Source of the DNA: Ravibacter arvi
Lineage (GTDB): Bacteria > Bacteroidota > Bacteroidia > Cytophagales > Spirosomataceae
Reading direction: 5' to 3'
Assembly (NCBI RefSeq): GCF_039540405.1
Contig: NZ_BAABEY010000001.1
Span: 310,001-374,000, forward strand
DNA length: 64,000 nt
Each line of letters starts with the position of its first letter. Position 1 is the first letter of the stretch. The translations under genes were made by a program, and so were the position numbers. Under the pieces are notes generated by a model. That model did not search any database, was not told where the DNA came from, and was given only the letters and a program-made list of their open reading frames with translations. This document shows, piece by piece, positions 1 to 10,180 of the stretch.

Positions 1-3000
1 TCCGGCGTTTTGGAACAGTTGCTCAGGCCGCTTCAGCTTACCTATGAGGTGTCCGACAGACATATTATCATAAATCGTATATTCATACCGTTACTTGAGC
101 GGCCTTCCCTGCCGGCTGATCGGAACGCTTCTGCCGTGAAAAGCTTACGGGCGATCACGGGAAGAGTTAAAGATGAAACCGGCCAGGGTCTGCCCGGCGT
201 GAGTGTGCTGGTCAAGGGGACGCAACGGGGAACCATCACCGATGTAAACGGCAGTTTTTCCATAGCGACGGATGAGGAAAGAGATGTGTTGGTTTTTTCT
301 TTCGTGGGATACCTCACGGAAGAGCTGGCGGTTGATCGCGACGGCACCGTGGAACTGACCATGAAAGTCGACAACAAATCGCTGAAAGAGGTGATAGTAG
401 TGGGGTACGGCGTACAGAGCAAGCGGAACGTGACGTCATCTATTGCTTCGGTAAGTTCGGAAGAAATCGCGAATCAGCCGGTCCAGCAGGTAGGACAGGC
501 GTTGCAGGGGAAAGTGGCCGGCGTCCAGGTAGTTCAGAATTCCGGTTCTCCGGGAGCTTCGCTTACGGTGCGGGTCCGTGGGGCGGGAACCATCAACAAC
601 AGCGATCCGCTTTATGTAATAGACGGGAATCTCGGAGCGAGTCCTGCCAGCGTGGATCCCGGCCAGATAGAAACCATCGAGATATTGAAAAGCGCCTCGG
701 CGGCTGCCATCTACGGAGCACAGGGAGCCAATGGCGTGGTGATCATTACTACCAAAAAAGGCCGGTCCGGAAAACCTTCCATTCAGCTGAATGCCTATAC
801 CGGTTTTCAGAAAGTGCACCGGATGCTGTCGGTTGTGAATGCGAGGCAATATGCCGAGCTATACAATACGGCGCTTGTAAACGGTGGCAAAGAGCCTTTG
901 TTTAAAAATGTGGAGACTCTCGGCGCCGGTACCGACTGGCAGCGTGAGATCTACCGGTCGGCGCCGATTTCGAACATAGAGCTCTCCGCCGGTGGTGGGG
1001 GAGAGCGGGGAACCTTCTACGTGTCAGGCGGCTATTTCAGCCAGGACGGAATCGTATTAAAGTCTGATTACAAGCGGATCTCTTTCCGGATAAATTCCGA
1101 GTACCGGCTTGCCCCGAAAGTACGGATCGGGGAAAATATTTCTTTTGCCAGCGGAAAAAGGAACCAGATCCCGGAGTTTGGTGGGCGTGATATTATCCCT
1201 AATTCCTGGTATATGGACCCTACGGTACCGGTAAAGAACGACGACGGGTCATGGGGGTTTCCACGTTTCTCAGATACGAAAAACCCGGTTGCGCAAGCCT
1301 TTTATAATAACAATACGGCGGGGGAGCACCTGTTGAACGGAAGCGGCTATCTCGTAGCAGATTTTCTCGACTATTTTTCATTCCGGACCCAGCTTAACCT
1401 CAACATAGGTTACAAGAAGAGAATTGCATACACCCCTGTTTTTGACGTTTTCCCGCTTCAGAGAAACCTGATCAATACACTTGAAAATACCACGGAGCAG
1501 TCGCTTAACTGGGATTGGCAGAATACCCTCAATTACCAGCGGGATTTCGGCGATCATTCGCTAGAAGTGCTCGCCGGTATTACCGCATTGAACAGCCGGG
1601 TAGAATCGTATTACGCGCAAGGTCAGAACCTGCCGCCCAATGCCGATTTTGACAAAAACCTCCGCTATATGGACTTGGCCACGTCCGGGTTTTCCGCGCG
1701 CGGCGGAGCGGGCGAATATGGCATGTTGTCTTACCTGGGCCGCGTCAACTACGATTACAAGGATCGCTACCTGTTAACTGCCAATCTAAGGGTGGACGGC
1801 TCTTCCAGGTTTGGCCGCAATAACCGCTATGGCACTTTCCCATCGGTTTCGGCAGGCTGGCGCATCTCCGACGAGGCATTTTTCAAGGGTATTACTTTTC
1901 TGGACGACCTGAAACTCAGGGCGGGCTGGGGTATGCTGGGTAACCAGAACTTCCCGGCTTACTATGCGTTTGCCAATACACTGACCCCTAACCTGGTTTA
2001 CGCCTTCGGCAGCGCTATTTCCCAGGGACAGGCGGCGACGAGTGTGGGCAACCCCGACCTGAAATGGGAGTCGATCCGGGAAACCGAATTTGGCCTGGAT
2101 TTTTCCGCATTCCGGAAAAAGCTATCGGTTTCGGCGGCATACTACATTAAGAATACTTCCAACATGTTGCTGCGGGCGCCGGTCCCGGCCTTTACGGGCA
2201 TCCAAAATGCACCGTTCGTTAACGGCGGTAGCTTGCAAAACAGGGGGGTAGAGCTGATAGCTACCTACAGCGACAGAACACAGCAGGGTTTTAGCTATGA
2301 AATCTCGGGTAATATTTCAAAAAATGTCAACAAAGTAACGGGGTTGGCCAATAACCAGTCCATGATTTTCTCCGAAACGTATTCCATTGCATCGGTGGGC
2401 GCTCCCCTGGGTTCGTTTTACGGATACGTAATGGACGGGATTTTTCAAAATCAGAATGAAGTCGATGCGCATGCCTACCAGGCAGGAGGGACGGGACCGG
2501 GTGACATCCGGTTCAAAGACCTGAACGGGGATAAAGTAATTAACCAGGATGACCGCGCTGTTATCGGCAGCCCCTGGCCCAATTTTAACTATGGGCTCTC
2601 GGTAAATCTTTCGTGGAAAAAGTTTGACCTGAGCAGCCTGTTTTACGGGGTAAGCGGCAGCGACATCGTAGCCAACTGGAAGTACTTCACCCAGGGCAGC
2701 AATTTTTACAATTTCGATTCCGAAATGCTCCGCGCCTGGAACGGTGAAGGGAGTAGCAACCGGCTGCCGCGGCTGAACGTAAACGACCCGAACAACAACT
2801 TCCGGGCATCCTCGTATTTTGTTGAAAAAGGAGACTATCTGCGGCTCAGAAACCTGCAGGTGGGTTATGCCGTGCTGGACGGCAAAGGGGGGAGCGGCTG
2901 TAAACTCAGGGTGTACCTGTCCTGTCAGAACCTTTTTACCATTACAGGTTACAACGGTTTTGACCCCGAAATTGGTAATCCCGACCCCGCTGCTTTCCGG

Positions 3001-3069
3001 ATCGGCGTCGATGACGGTTACTACCCGCAGCCACGGGTGATAACGCTTGGCGTGAATGTGGGATTGTAG
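1..3069 (+). CDS. SusC/RagA-family TonB-dependent outer-membrane receptor, 5' end outside window
   Basis: The frame is open from base 1, so the start codon and signal peptide lie upstream; the TTG at 10 is only the first start-like codon. The first ~25 residues are the tail of an STN domain. A carboxypeptidase-D-like regulatory domain follows (motif GQGLPGVSVLVKGT), then the TonB plug (VIVVGYG; SASAAAIYGAQGANGVVIITT) and a long beta-barrel ending in a hydrophobic residue (VNVGL), as expected for BAM-dependent assembly. SusC proteins import oligosaccharides or similar ligands across the outer membrane with a SusD lipoprotein, here the next gene. The stop codon runs directly into a family A repeat. 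The family is certain; the substrate is unknown. Confidence 0.95.
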   Translation, partial: SGVLEQLLRPLQLTYEVSDRHIIINRIFIPLLERPSLPADRNASAVKSLRAITGRVKDETGQGLPGVSVLVKGTQRGTITDVNGSFSIATDEERDVLVFSFVGYLTEELAVDRDGTVELTMKVDNKSLKEVIVVGYGVQSKRNVTSSIASVSSEEIANQPVQQVGQALQGKVAGVQVVQNSGSPGASLTVRVRGAGTINNSDPLYVIDGNLGASPASVDPGQIETIEILKSASAAAIYGAQGANGVVIITTKKGRSGKPSIQLNAYTGFQKVHRMLSVVNARQYAELYNTALVNGGKEPLFKNVETLGAGTDWQREIYRSAPISNIELSAGGGGERGTFYVSGGYFSQDGIVLKSDYKRISFRINSEYRLAPKVRIGENISFASGKRNQIPEFGGRDIIPNSWYMDPTVPVKNDDGSWGFPRFSDTKNPVAQAFYNNNTAGEHLLNGSGYLVADFLDYFSFRTQLNLNIGYKKRIAYTPVFDVFPLQRNLINTLENTTEQSLNWDWQNTLNYQRDFGDHSLEVLAGITALNSRVESYYAQGQNLPPNADFDKNLRYMDLATSGFSARGGAGEYGMLSYLGRVNYDYKDRYLLTANLRVDGSSRFGRNNRYGTFPSVSAGWRISDEAFFKGITFLDDLKLRAGWGMLGNQNFPAYYAFANTLTPNLVYAFGSAISQGQAATSVGNPDLKWESIRETEFGLDFSAFRKKLSVSAAYYIKNTSNMLLRAPVPAFTGIQNAPFVNGGSLQNRGVELIATYSDRTQQGFSYEISGNISKNVNKVTGLANNQSMIFSETYSIASVGAPLGSFYGYVMDGIFQNQNEVDAHAYQAGGTGPGDIRFKDLNGDKVINQDDRAVIGSPWPNFNYGLSVNLSWKKFDLSSLFYGVSGSDIVANWKYFTQGSNFYNFDSEMLRAWNGEGSSNRLPRLNVNDPNNNFRASSYFVEKGDYLRLRNLQVGYAVLDGKGGSGCKLRVYLSCQNLFTITGYNGFDPEIGNPDPAAFRIGVDDGYYPQPRVITLGVNVGL

Positions 3070-3215
3070 GTGTGAGGCGTGAGGGGTGAGGGGTGAGGGG
3101 CGTTTGTGCTGTGGAATAAAAGGCGGCGAAGTATTGAAGCAAAAATAAAGATTGACTAACCGGCGGGACCATAAAGCTGATGCCTCAAGGCTCATACCTC
3201 AAGGCCCAAACCTAA
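3068..3215. repeat. Family A repeat between susC and susD (arms plus spacer)
   Basis: A run of degenerate heptamers of the TGAGGGG type begins at the susC stop codon (3068-3101), and complementary CCTCA-type units lie at 3180-3215, just before the susD start. The two arms can pair around a spacer of about 80 nt. The same arrangement recurs in two other susC-susD gaps in this window. This could modulate expression within the operon; that is inference. Confidence 0.7.
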
Positions 3216-3222
3216 AAGACCG

Positions 3223-4701
3223 ATGAAAAGATATTGGATACTATTGATACTGGTGATGTCACAGTTGAGCTGTGAGAACTTGCTGGAGAAAGACCCGCTT
3301 GCTACTTTGTCGGTAGTGTCCGGTTACAAGACGGAGAGCGACGCCATGAAAGCGCTGAGCGCTGCCTACAACCCGTTATACAATTACCCGGGATACGACG
3401 GTTATTCCATTTATGATATGGTAACCGATAACGCACTGAAGGGCGGCGAGGGACCGAGTGACGGGAGTTATTTCAACGATATAGCCAATTTTACGATTTC
3501 CTCTACGAATACGGTAGCTCTGCAAGTTTGGAAAAACAGCTACCTGGGCATCTTCAGAACGCATCTGGTGCTTGAGAATGTGCCGGGTATCGAAATGGAT
3601 GAAACAGCCAAATCCAGGATCATTGCAGAGGCCAGGTTCCTGAGAGCTTATTATTATTTTACCCTGGTGACGCTGTTCGGCGATGTACCGCTGATCAAGA
3701 CTTCCGTTGTGAAGGTTCCGGAAGTAGTCCGGGACCCGAAAGCCGCCGTCTACGATTTTATTGTTGAAGATTTTACTGCTGCTATTGCGGTACTTCCGGC
3801 CAGGAGTGCACTGCCTGCAGCCGAGAACGGAAGGATTACGAAAGGCGCCGCTCAGGCTTATCTCGGGAAGGTCTATCTCTACAAAAGTGATTTTGTGAAT
3901 GCCGAAAAGTGGTTCAAAGCAGTTATTGACTCGAAGGAGTACCGGTTGGCAGACGACTACGCTTCGCTTTTCACGCTGGCGGGGGAGTTTGGGCCGGAGA
4001 ACATATTCGAGATCAACCATGTGTACAGCGCGCAATACCTGGTTGCCAGAAACCTGGGGTCAATCCGGCAGGGCAGCGCCGGCATGTACGGCTACGGGTT
4101 TTGTAATCCAAGCCAGGACCTGGTGGACGAATTCGAAGCGGGTGATCCGCGGCTTTGGCAGACTGTTTACAAACAGGGCGACAAAATGCCGGACGGGAAA
4201 ACCGCTGACGTCGGAAATAGCGAAACCGGCTATATGAGCAAGAAAGCCTATCTGCTGGCCCCTGATTTTCCGCCGACGGGAGATCCTATCCATTCGGCAA
4301 GAAACGAGATCAAGCTGAGATATGGTATGCTGTTGCTGTGGTATGCCGAAGCGGCCAACGAAAACGGTAACAGTACCGCTGCTGTCAGCAGCCTCAATGA
4401 AGTCAGGCGCCGGGCCAGGCAGGGTAAATCCGGTGTGCTTCCCGACGTCGCGGCCGCTGGCCAGGAACAATTAAGGAACGCCATTTACCATGAACAACGT
4501 GTGGAATACGCCCTGGAAAACCACCGCTTTTTTGATCTGGTCCGCCAGGGCCGCGCCGGGAAAGTCTTACGTGCCTACGCAGAAAAATACAAAACAGTAA
4601 AAGGAAAAAATTTCAGAGAAGGCATCAACGAAGTACTTCCTATTCCGCAATCCGAAATTGACGACAGCCAAAAAAGGCTCTCGCAAAACAACGGCTATTA
4701 A
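3223..4701 (+). CDS. SusD/RagB-family surface lipoprotein
   Basis: The 492-residue protein begins with a lipoprotein signal peptide whose lipobox cysteine is C17 (QLSCEN). The SusD-type N-terminal region and TPR-like helical body follow (AEARFLRAYYYFTLVTLFGDVPL), and the C-terminal family signature is present (ENHRFFDLVRQG; VLPIPQSEI). SusD proteins sit on the outer membrane and cap the SusC barrel, binding the ligand before import. The partner is the upstream receptor ending at 3069. At 492 residues it is at the short end for the family. The ligand cannot be read from the sequence. Confidence 0.94.
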   Translation: MKRYWILLILVMSQLSCENLLEKDPLATLSVVSGYKTESDAMKALSAAYNPLYNYPGYDGYSIYDMVTDNALKGGEGPSDGSYFNDIANFTISSTNTVALQVWKNSYLGIFRTHLVLENVPGIEMDETAKSRIIAEARFLRAYYYFTLVTLFGDVPLIKTSVVKVPEVVRDPKAAVYDFIVEDFTAAIAVLPARSALPAAENGRITKGAAQAYLGKVYLYKSDFVNAEKWFKAVIDSKEYRLADDYASLFTLAGEFGPENIFEINHVYSAQYLVARNLGSIRQGSAGMYGYGFCNPSQDLVDEFEAGDPRLWQTVYKQGDKMPDGKTADVGNSETGYMSKKAYLLAPDFPPTGDPIHSARNEIKLRYGMLLLWYAEAANENGNSTAAVSSLNEVRRRARQGKSGVLPDVAAAGQEQLRNAIYHEQRVEYALENHRFFDLVRQGRAGKVLRAYAEKYKTVKGKNFREGINEVLPIPQSEIDDSQKRLSQNNGY

Positions 4702-4730
4702 CCCCAACCACAAACCCAAACCACAACCCT

Positions 4731-4765
4731 AACACCTCAAACCTATTACCTCAAACCTATTACCC
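4731..4765. repeat. Family A repeat, short one-armed copy
   Basis: Three degenerate units of the ACCTCAAACCTATT type follow the susD stop codon within 30-60 nt. No complementary TGAGG arm is present here, unlike the copies in the susC-susD gaps. Confidence 0.55.
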
Positions 4766-4772
4766 ACAAAAA

Positions 4773-4803
4773 GCTCCCGCCCAGTTGGCCCTGGCACGGG
4801 AGC
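4773..4803 (+). promoter_or_regulatory. Hairpin in the leader of the second susC
   Basis: GCTCCCG (4773-4779) pairs with CGGGAGC (4797-4803), with a second stem of CCAG/CTGG inside and a six-base loop. It lies 42 nt upstream of the ATG at 4846. There is no clean T-run after it, so it may be a weak terminator for the upstream pair or an mRNA structure in the leader. Confidence 0.45.
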
Positions 4804-4845
4804 GTGATTTGTCAAATTTCTGAACCCAACAAACCATTCAAATGT

Positions 4846-7800
4846 ATGGAAAAAGATTGTTGTCGCCATCGGCTAGCTATCAAATTGATGAGAATTACCA
4901 TTTTACAAGCGCTGTTCTCGGTTGTCTTCATAAGCGCTGTGAGCGCCTATGAAGCGCGTACACAGGAGTTACTGGCCCGCCGGATTTCTATTTCCGCAAA
5001 GCAGGAAGAAATCAAGTCGGTGCTGAACAAAATGGAAAAGCAGACGGGAGTGAAGTTTATTTACAGCTCCAACCTGGTCAATCCTGCACAGCGGGTATCG
5101 CTGGAAGTCAAAAAGGAGCAGTTGTCGGACGCCCTGAACAAGTTGCTTGGTCCGTTGCAGCTGTCTTACGAACTATCCGAAAAACACATTATTATCAGTC
5201 GCCCGGCCAAACCGGTATCTGCAAATTCGATGGAGCCGGAGCGCAATTTTTCTGCCGTTTCGTTTCCGGCGGAAAACCTCAATGAACGCGTGGTAAAGGG
5301 CGTGGTCAAAGATGAAAGCGGCCAGGGCTTGCCGGGAGTAAGCGTCCTCATAAAAGGTACCCAGCGGGGAACCAGCACAGACGAAAACGGGAACTTTTCC
5401 TTGAATGTCGACAGTGGCGAGGAAGTACTGATATTCTCGTTTGTGGGTTATCTCAGCGAGGAAGTACCCGTCAAAAGCCGGAGCGCCATCGAAATCAGCC
5501 TCAAGGTAGACAACAAGTCCCTCCAGGAGCTGGTGGTAGTGGGATACGGTGCGCAGAAGAAGGTAAACCTTACCGGCGCCGTGTCGACCGTCAACGCCGA
5601 CGTACTGGATAGCCGGCCTATTACCAACCTGGGACAAGGCTTGCAGGGCGTGGTTTCCAACCTGAATATCAACCCCGGCAGCGGGAGCCCGGGGCAGGGA
5701 ACGAGCTTTAACATCCGTGGTAACACCAACCTCAGCGGAAGCGGACCGCTGATCCTGGTGAACGGTATCCCGATGGACGTAAACCTGATCAGCCCGAGTG
5801 ATATTGAAAGTGTTACAGTTTTGAAAGATGCTGCCTCCGCGGCCATCTACGGGGCGCGTGCCGCCTATGGCGTGATCCTGGTAACAACCAAAAGCGGGAA
5901 AAAGAAAGAGCGTCCCAGCGTTTCCCTGTCCACCCTTTTTACCAGCAACCAGCCGGCAACCCGCGTGAACTTCATTGATACGAAAGACCGGATTGCTTAT
6001 ATGAATGAGGCCTATATGCGCGTAAACGGACGGAATTATTACGATGACATTATGGTCAATGCCATGATGGCGCATTACAACGACCCGACCAAACCCGTTG
6101 CAATTGTCCATCCTTCTAACCCGAATGAGTGGACCGGGGTAGCCAATACCAATTGGGAGGATGTGCTCATGGCCAAAAAATACCCGATGCAGCAGCACAG
6201 CGTGAGCGTTTCAGGTGGGAGCGACAAGTTTGATTACTACAGTTCACTGTCCTACATCAATCAGAAGGGGTTGACCAACCGGGATTTGTTTAACGAACGA
6301 TTCAACCGGTACAACTTTATGACCAACCTCAATTACGAGGTACTGGACTGGTTGAAAATTGGTACCAAGGTCTCAATCAATAACATCGACAAAAGGTATC
6401 CGCCGAACGACGACCAGTTCCGGAATTCTTACCCGGAAGAGGGGACAATTTACCAGACGAATGTGTATTCAACACAGCCTTTGTATGATCCTAACGGGAA
6501 ATGGACACATGAGGGTTCTATTGCGAATCCTGCCCAGTTTATCAAAGAGGGAGGTTACAGAACCAGGAAAGCCAATGATATCTGGCTGACCGGCTCCGCC
6601 CGCCTTACCCCGATCAAGGACGTTAGTTTCAATATCGACTATTCGTTCAATACCAAGGACGCCAACGAGATGTCGTACCTGAGGTTGGTACCTTTCTACA
6701 ATGTACGGGGTGAAACATCCGGCTATTACGGCGGATCAAATCCTAACCGCGTTATACGGACTGCTTACAGCGACCGGTACCATGTTTTCAATGCTTACGG
6801 TGATATTACCAAAGTTTTCAACAAGCATGAAATAAAACTTATGGCCGGGTTTAACCAGGAGAACGCTACCTACAACCGTACGCGGGCAGAGCGTAGAAAC
6901 CTGATCATTGACGGCATTCCTTATATGACCCTGGCGTCCGGTGAACGTTTTGCGTCCGATACCACCAACCAGTATGCAATCAGGGGTGCTTTCACCAGGT
7001 TTAACTACAGTTTCGACGATAAATATTTGTTTGAGTTCAATGGCCGCTACGATGGTTCCTCGAAATTTGCGAAGGCCGGCCGCTTTGCATTTTTCCCGTC
7101 GTTTTCTGTAGGCTGGCGCCTGGACAACGAACAGTTTTTCTCAGGGCTGAAGAAGACGTTCAGTTTATTGAAAATCCGGGCCTCCTACGGGAACCTCGGC
7201 AATCAGAATATACGGGCGTTTTATCCTTATATCGCGACGATGGACGCCGGCGAAGTGTCTTACCTGCTCAACGGAGAACGGCCGATGTCCGTATATGCGC
7301 CCGGCCTGGTGAGCTCGTCGCTGACCTGGGAAACAGTTACACAACAGAACCTGGGACTGGATGTGGCGATTCTTGAAAACCGCCTGACCGCCTCGTTTGA
7401 TGTTTACAGGAGAGACACCAAAAATATGCTTACCAAATCGCGCACGCTTGCGGCGGTCCTGGCTGAAACAGAGCCGCTCGCGAACGCTGCCGATTTGCGG
7501 ACTTCCGGGTTTGACCTGAATATAGACTGGAAAGACAGGATTGGCAAAGTAAAGTACGAAGTGTCGGTTATACTGGGCGATTATTCGGCCAAAATTACCA
7601 AGTACAGTAACCCGTCCGGCCTGATTTCGGATTATTATGTAGGCGGAAAGCTCGACAATATCTGGGGATTGACTACGGCAGGAATCTTCCAGACCGATGC
7701 GGAAGCCCAGGAGCTTGACCAGTCCAATATCACCGGCAGGAAACGGCAGGCCGGCGACCTGAAAATGGTGGATCTGGACGGCGACGGTAAAATTACGCGC

Positions 7801-8328
7801 GGGGCGCAAACCCTGGCCAGCCCTGGAGATATGAGCATTATCGGAAACAGCACGCCGCGCTACAGCTTTGGTTTCAGGACCAACTGGAAGTGGCAGGGTT
7901 TTGACCTGGACCTTTTCTTCCAGGGCGTCGGGAAACGGGATCTGTGGATTACGCCGCTATACTACCTTACCCAATATTCAAACGAATGGGTAGGGATTTC
8001 AAAGGAAGCCATGGATTACTGGTCACCCGAGAATCCGGATGCGTTTTTCCCGAGGCCGATCATTTCCGGCGCTTCCGATGTTACCTCCGTACAAACGCGT
8101 TTCATGCAGAATGCCGCCTATGTACGGCTAAAACAGCTGACCTTCGGTTACAACGTTCCGGTTGCGGTAGCCCAGAAAATAGGAATGGAAAGGATACGGG
8201 TCTTCTTTACCGGCAGCAACCTTTGGACGGGCACAAAGATGATCAGGATATCCGACCCGGAACTGAGGGGGCCGAGCTCATATCCTTTGTATAAATCCTT
8301 GTCGGTTGGCGCCAACATCAATTTCTAA
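4846..8328 (+). CDS. SusC/RagA-family TonB-dependent receptor with N-terminal STN domain
   Basis: I start the gene at the ATG at 4846 (MEKDCCRHR, 1160 residues), because the upstream GTG at 4804 lies next to the leader hairpin and adds no conserved sequence. A basic segment and hydrophobic signal peptide precede an STN domain (region of KQTGVKFIYSSNLVNPAQRV), then the carboxypeptidase-like domain (GLPGVSVLIKGTQRGT), the TonB plug (LVVVGYGAQKK; LKDAASAAIYGARAAYGVI) and the barrel. STN domains usually signal to a FecR-type anti-sigma factor, but none lies beside this gene. It pairs with the SusD 13 nt downstream. The carboxypeptidase-like domain is very like that of the first receptor, which suggests duplication. 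Confidence 0.95.
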   Translation: MEKDCCRHRLAIKLMRITILQALFSVVFISAVSAYEARTQELLARRISISAKQEEIKSVLNKMEKQTGVKFIYSSNLVNPAQRVSLEVKKEQLSDALNKLLGPLQLSYELSEKHIIISRPAKPVSANSMEPERNFSAVSFPAENLNERVVKGVVKDESGQGLPGVSVLIKGTQRGTSTDENGNFSLNVDSGEEVLIFSFVGYLSEEVPVKSRSAIEISLKVDNKSLQELVVVGYGAQKKVNLTGAVSTVNADVLDSRPITNLGQGLQGVVSNLNINPGSGSPGQGTSFNIRGNTNLSGSGPLILVNGIPMDVNLISPSDIESVTVLKDAASAAIYGARAAYGVILVTTKSGKKKERPSVSLSTLFTSNQPATRVNFIDTKDRIAYMNEAYMRVNGRNYYDDIMVNAMMAHYNDPTKPVAIVHPSNPNEWTGVANTNWEDVLMAKKYPMQQHSVSVSGGSDKFDYYSSLSYINQKGLTNRDLFNERFNRYNFMTNLNYEVLDWLKIGTKVSINNIDKRYPPNDDQFRNSYPEEGTIYQTNVYSTQPLYDPNGKWTHEGSIANPAQFIKEGGYRTRKANDIWLTGSARLTPIKDVSFNIDYSFNTKDANEMSYLRLVPFYNVRGETSGYYGGSNPNRVIRTAYSDRYHVFNAYGDITKVFNKHEIKLMAGFNQENATYNRTRAERRNLIIDGIPYMTLASGERFASDTTNQYAIRGAFTRFNYSFDDKYLFEFNGRYDGSSKFAKAGRFAFFPSFSVGWRLDNEQFFSGLKKTFSLLKIRASYGNLGNQNIRAFYPYIATMDAGEVSYLLNGERPMSVYAPGLVSSSLTWETVTQQNLGLDVAILENRLTASFDVYRRDTKNMLTKSRTLAAVLAETEPLANAADLRTSGFDLNIDWKDRIGKVKYEVSVILGDYSAKITKYSNPSGLISDYYVGGKLDNIWGLTTAGIFQTDAEAQELDQSNITGRKRQAGDLKMVDLDGDGKITRGAQTLASPGDMSIIGNSTPRYSFGFRTNWKWQGFDLDLFFQGVGKRDLWITPLYYLTQYSNEWVGISKEAMDYWSPENPDAFFPRPIISGASDVTSVQTRFMQNAAYVRLKQLTFGYNVPVAVAQKIGMERIRVFFTGSNLWTGTKMIRISDPELRGPSSYPLYKSLSVGANINF

Positions 8329-8341
8329 ACTTCCCTGAGAA

Positions 8342-9973
8342 ATGAGAAAAGTCTTATTGTTTGGAGTATTGTCTGCTCTGTTCCTCACTTCCTGTAACGA
8401 CGAATATTTGGAAAAATATCCGCTCGACAAGATTAGCGATGCCAGCTTCTGGAAGTCAGGGTCAGATGTAAAAATGTATGTAAATCAATTTTACCCGAGT
8501 TTATTTGACGCCCGCGTGGCCTGGTATACCAACGATAACTTCAGCGACAACCAGGTGCCGAGCACGCGGAACTCCTACACCTGGGGTGAATACCCGATCC
8601 CTTCGTCGGGGGGAGGTTGGGAAAAAGCCGACTGGCGGCCGATCAGGCGTGTAAACTACGCGCTCGAGCGCCTCGGCACGATTCCGGAAGACGCTACTCT
8701 GAAGATTGCGCATGGCGAACTTCGCTTCTACCGGGCGTTTTTCTATTACCAGAAGCTCAGGAAATTCGGCGAAGTGCCCTGGCTGACCGAAACCCTCACT
8801 CCCGAATCGGAAGCGTTGAACGCACCGCGGGACTCGCGGGAAACGGTGGTGAAAAATATGCTTGAAGACCTGGATTTCGCGATTGCCAACTTGCCCGAAA
8901 CTTCCGGAGAGGACCGCCTGACCAAGTACGCAGCGCTCAATCTGAAGGGAGATATAGCGCTTTATGAAGGCACTTACAAGAAATACCGGCAGCTGGGAAC
9001 CGATTTCAATGAACTGATCAGGACCGCCGCCACGACTTATGACGAAATAATTAAATCGGGGAAATTTAAGGTGTATTCCACCGGAAAGCCGCAGAGTGAC
9101 TATTTCGATCTTTTTGTTCAGTATGAATTAAAAGGGAACTCCGAAGCCATAATGGCGCAGCGTTTCATTACCGATAAACGCATGCATAATAACGTGAGGC
9201 AACTCGGTGAACCCTACACAGGCTACAGCAAAGATTTTGTGGAATCCTATCTCTGTACCGATGGCCTGCCCATTAAACTCAGCCCGTTGTACAAGGGTGA
9301 TAAGGTCTTTGCAGACGAGTTTGTTAACCGTGATCCGCGTATGGCACAGTCCGTTTATGAAACCAAAAGACCCTACCGGATCTACGACGACGGCAGCACA
9401 AACTACAAGCCGCTGCCGGAGTTCCAGAGCAACTACTGCCCCACAAGTTATTTCATTATTAAAGGTTACAGTCCCTACGAACGCGATCGTTTGCCAAGCA
9501 CCTCTACCACGGATGATTTTATTTTCCGTTACGGTAAGGTTTTGCTCTCCTATGCCGAGGCCAAAGCCGAGTTGGGGGAATGCACCCAGGAGGTGCTGGA
9601 TATGACCATCAACCAGCTGCGGGACAGGGTCGGGATGCCGCATATGAAAGAGAAGGTGACTTTTACAGATCCTAACTGGCCGAACTGGGGAATGGAGATT
9701 TCGCCGCTCCTGAATGAAATCAGGCGGGAAAGGCGTATCGAAACTTGTGCCGAAGGCGGCCGTTGGGACGATATAGTCCGTTGGAAGGCCGGTAAGATCC
9801 TTGAAAATCCCAATACCGTTCTGGGGGCAGTTGACCCTGCTACTCAGAAGCCCAGGGTACTCTACCCGGGATATTCACAGCGGACCTGGAATGACAAGTT
9901 GTATTTGTACCCGCTTCCGCTGCAGGAGCTCAGCCTGAATCCGAATTTAACGCAGAACCCGGGATGGAATTAA
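8342..9973 (+). CDS. SusD/RagB-family surface lipoprotein
   Basis: The 543-residue protein has a lipobox cysteine at C18 (LFLTSCND), the SusD-like start (LEKYPLDKISDASFWKS), and the conserved helical and C-terminal signatures (GELRFYRAFFYYQKL; EIRRERRIETCAEGGRWDDIVRWKA is the usual ERR..E..G.R..D..RW block). It follows its SusC by 13 nt, so the two are co-transcribed and probably translationally linked. A strong hairpin lies 30 nt past the stop codon, marking the end of the transporter transcript. Confidence 0.95.
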   Translation: MRKVLLFGVLSALFLTSCNDEYLEKYPLDKISDASFWKSGSDVKMYVNQFYPSLFDARVAWYTNDNFSDNQVPSTRNSYTWGEYPIPSSGGGWEKADWRPIRRVNYALERLGTIPEDATLKIAHGELRFYRAFFYYQKLRKFGEVPWLTETLTPESEALNAPRDSRETVVKNMLEDLDFAIANLPETSGEDRLTKYAALNLKGDIALYEGTYKKYRQLGTDFNELIRTAATTYDEIIKSGKFKVYSTGKPQSDYFDLFVQYELKGNSEAIMAQRFITDKRMHNNVRQLGEPYTGYSKDFVESYLCTDGLPIKLSPLYKGDKVFADEFVNRDPRMAQSVYETKRPYRIYDDGSTNYKPLPEFQSNYCPTSYFIIKGYSPYERDRLPSTSTTDDFIFRYGKVLLSYAEAKAELGECTQEVLDMTINQLRDRVGMPHMKEKVTFTDPNWPNWGMEISPLLNEIRRERRIETCAEGGRWDDIVRWKAGKILENPNTVLGAVDPATQKPRVLYPGYSQRTWNDKLYLYPLPLQELSLNPNLTQNPGWN

Positions 9974-10002
9974 AGTTGATTAGTTAGTTTGTCAGGTTAG
10001 GT

Positions 10003-10040
10003 AGCCAGCTTTTCCGGTTTTCCGGAAGGCTGGCTTATTT
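10003..10040 (+). terminator. Probable intrinsic terminator after the second SusC/SusD pair
   Basis: AGCCAGC (10003-10009) pairs with GCTGGCT (10029-10035), and the stem continues with TTCCGG/CCGGAA, leaving a short loop. The following bases are TATTTC, a modest T-rich tail. Position and stability fit a terminator for the plus-strand pair. Confidence 0.6.
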
Positions 10041-10180
10041 CAGGCTTTGCCCAATGAGTATAAAGAGGCTCCATCCGTCGTTTTTGTCATGAAGAGGGCG
10101 CCCGGGTGGATGGGAGTTGTTATTCCGACTGTCGTCAGTTGTTATTCCGAGAAAGAAGTTTTTTACCAAAACACCTTGGA

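Noticed and set aside
1..12. TTG at position 10 as true start of the first SusC
   Set aside because: The frame is open to base 1 and the first residues are the tail of an STN domain, so the start is upstream of the window.
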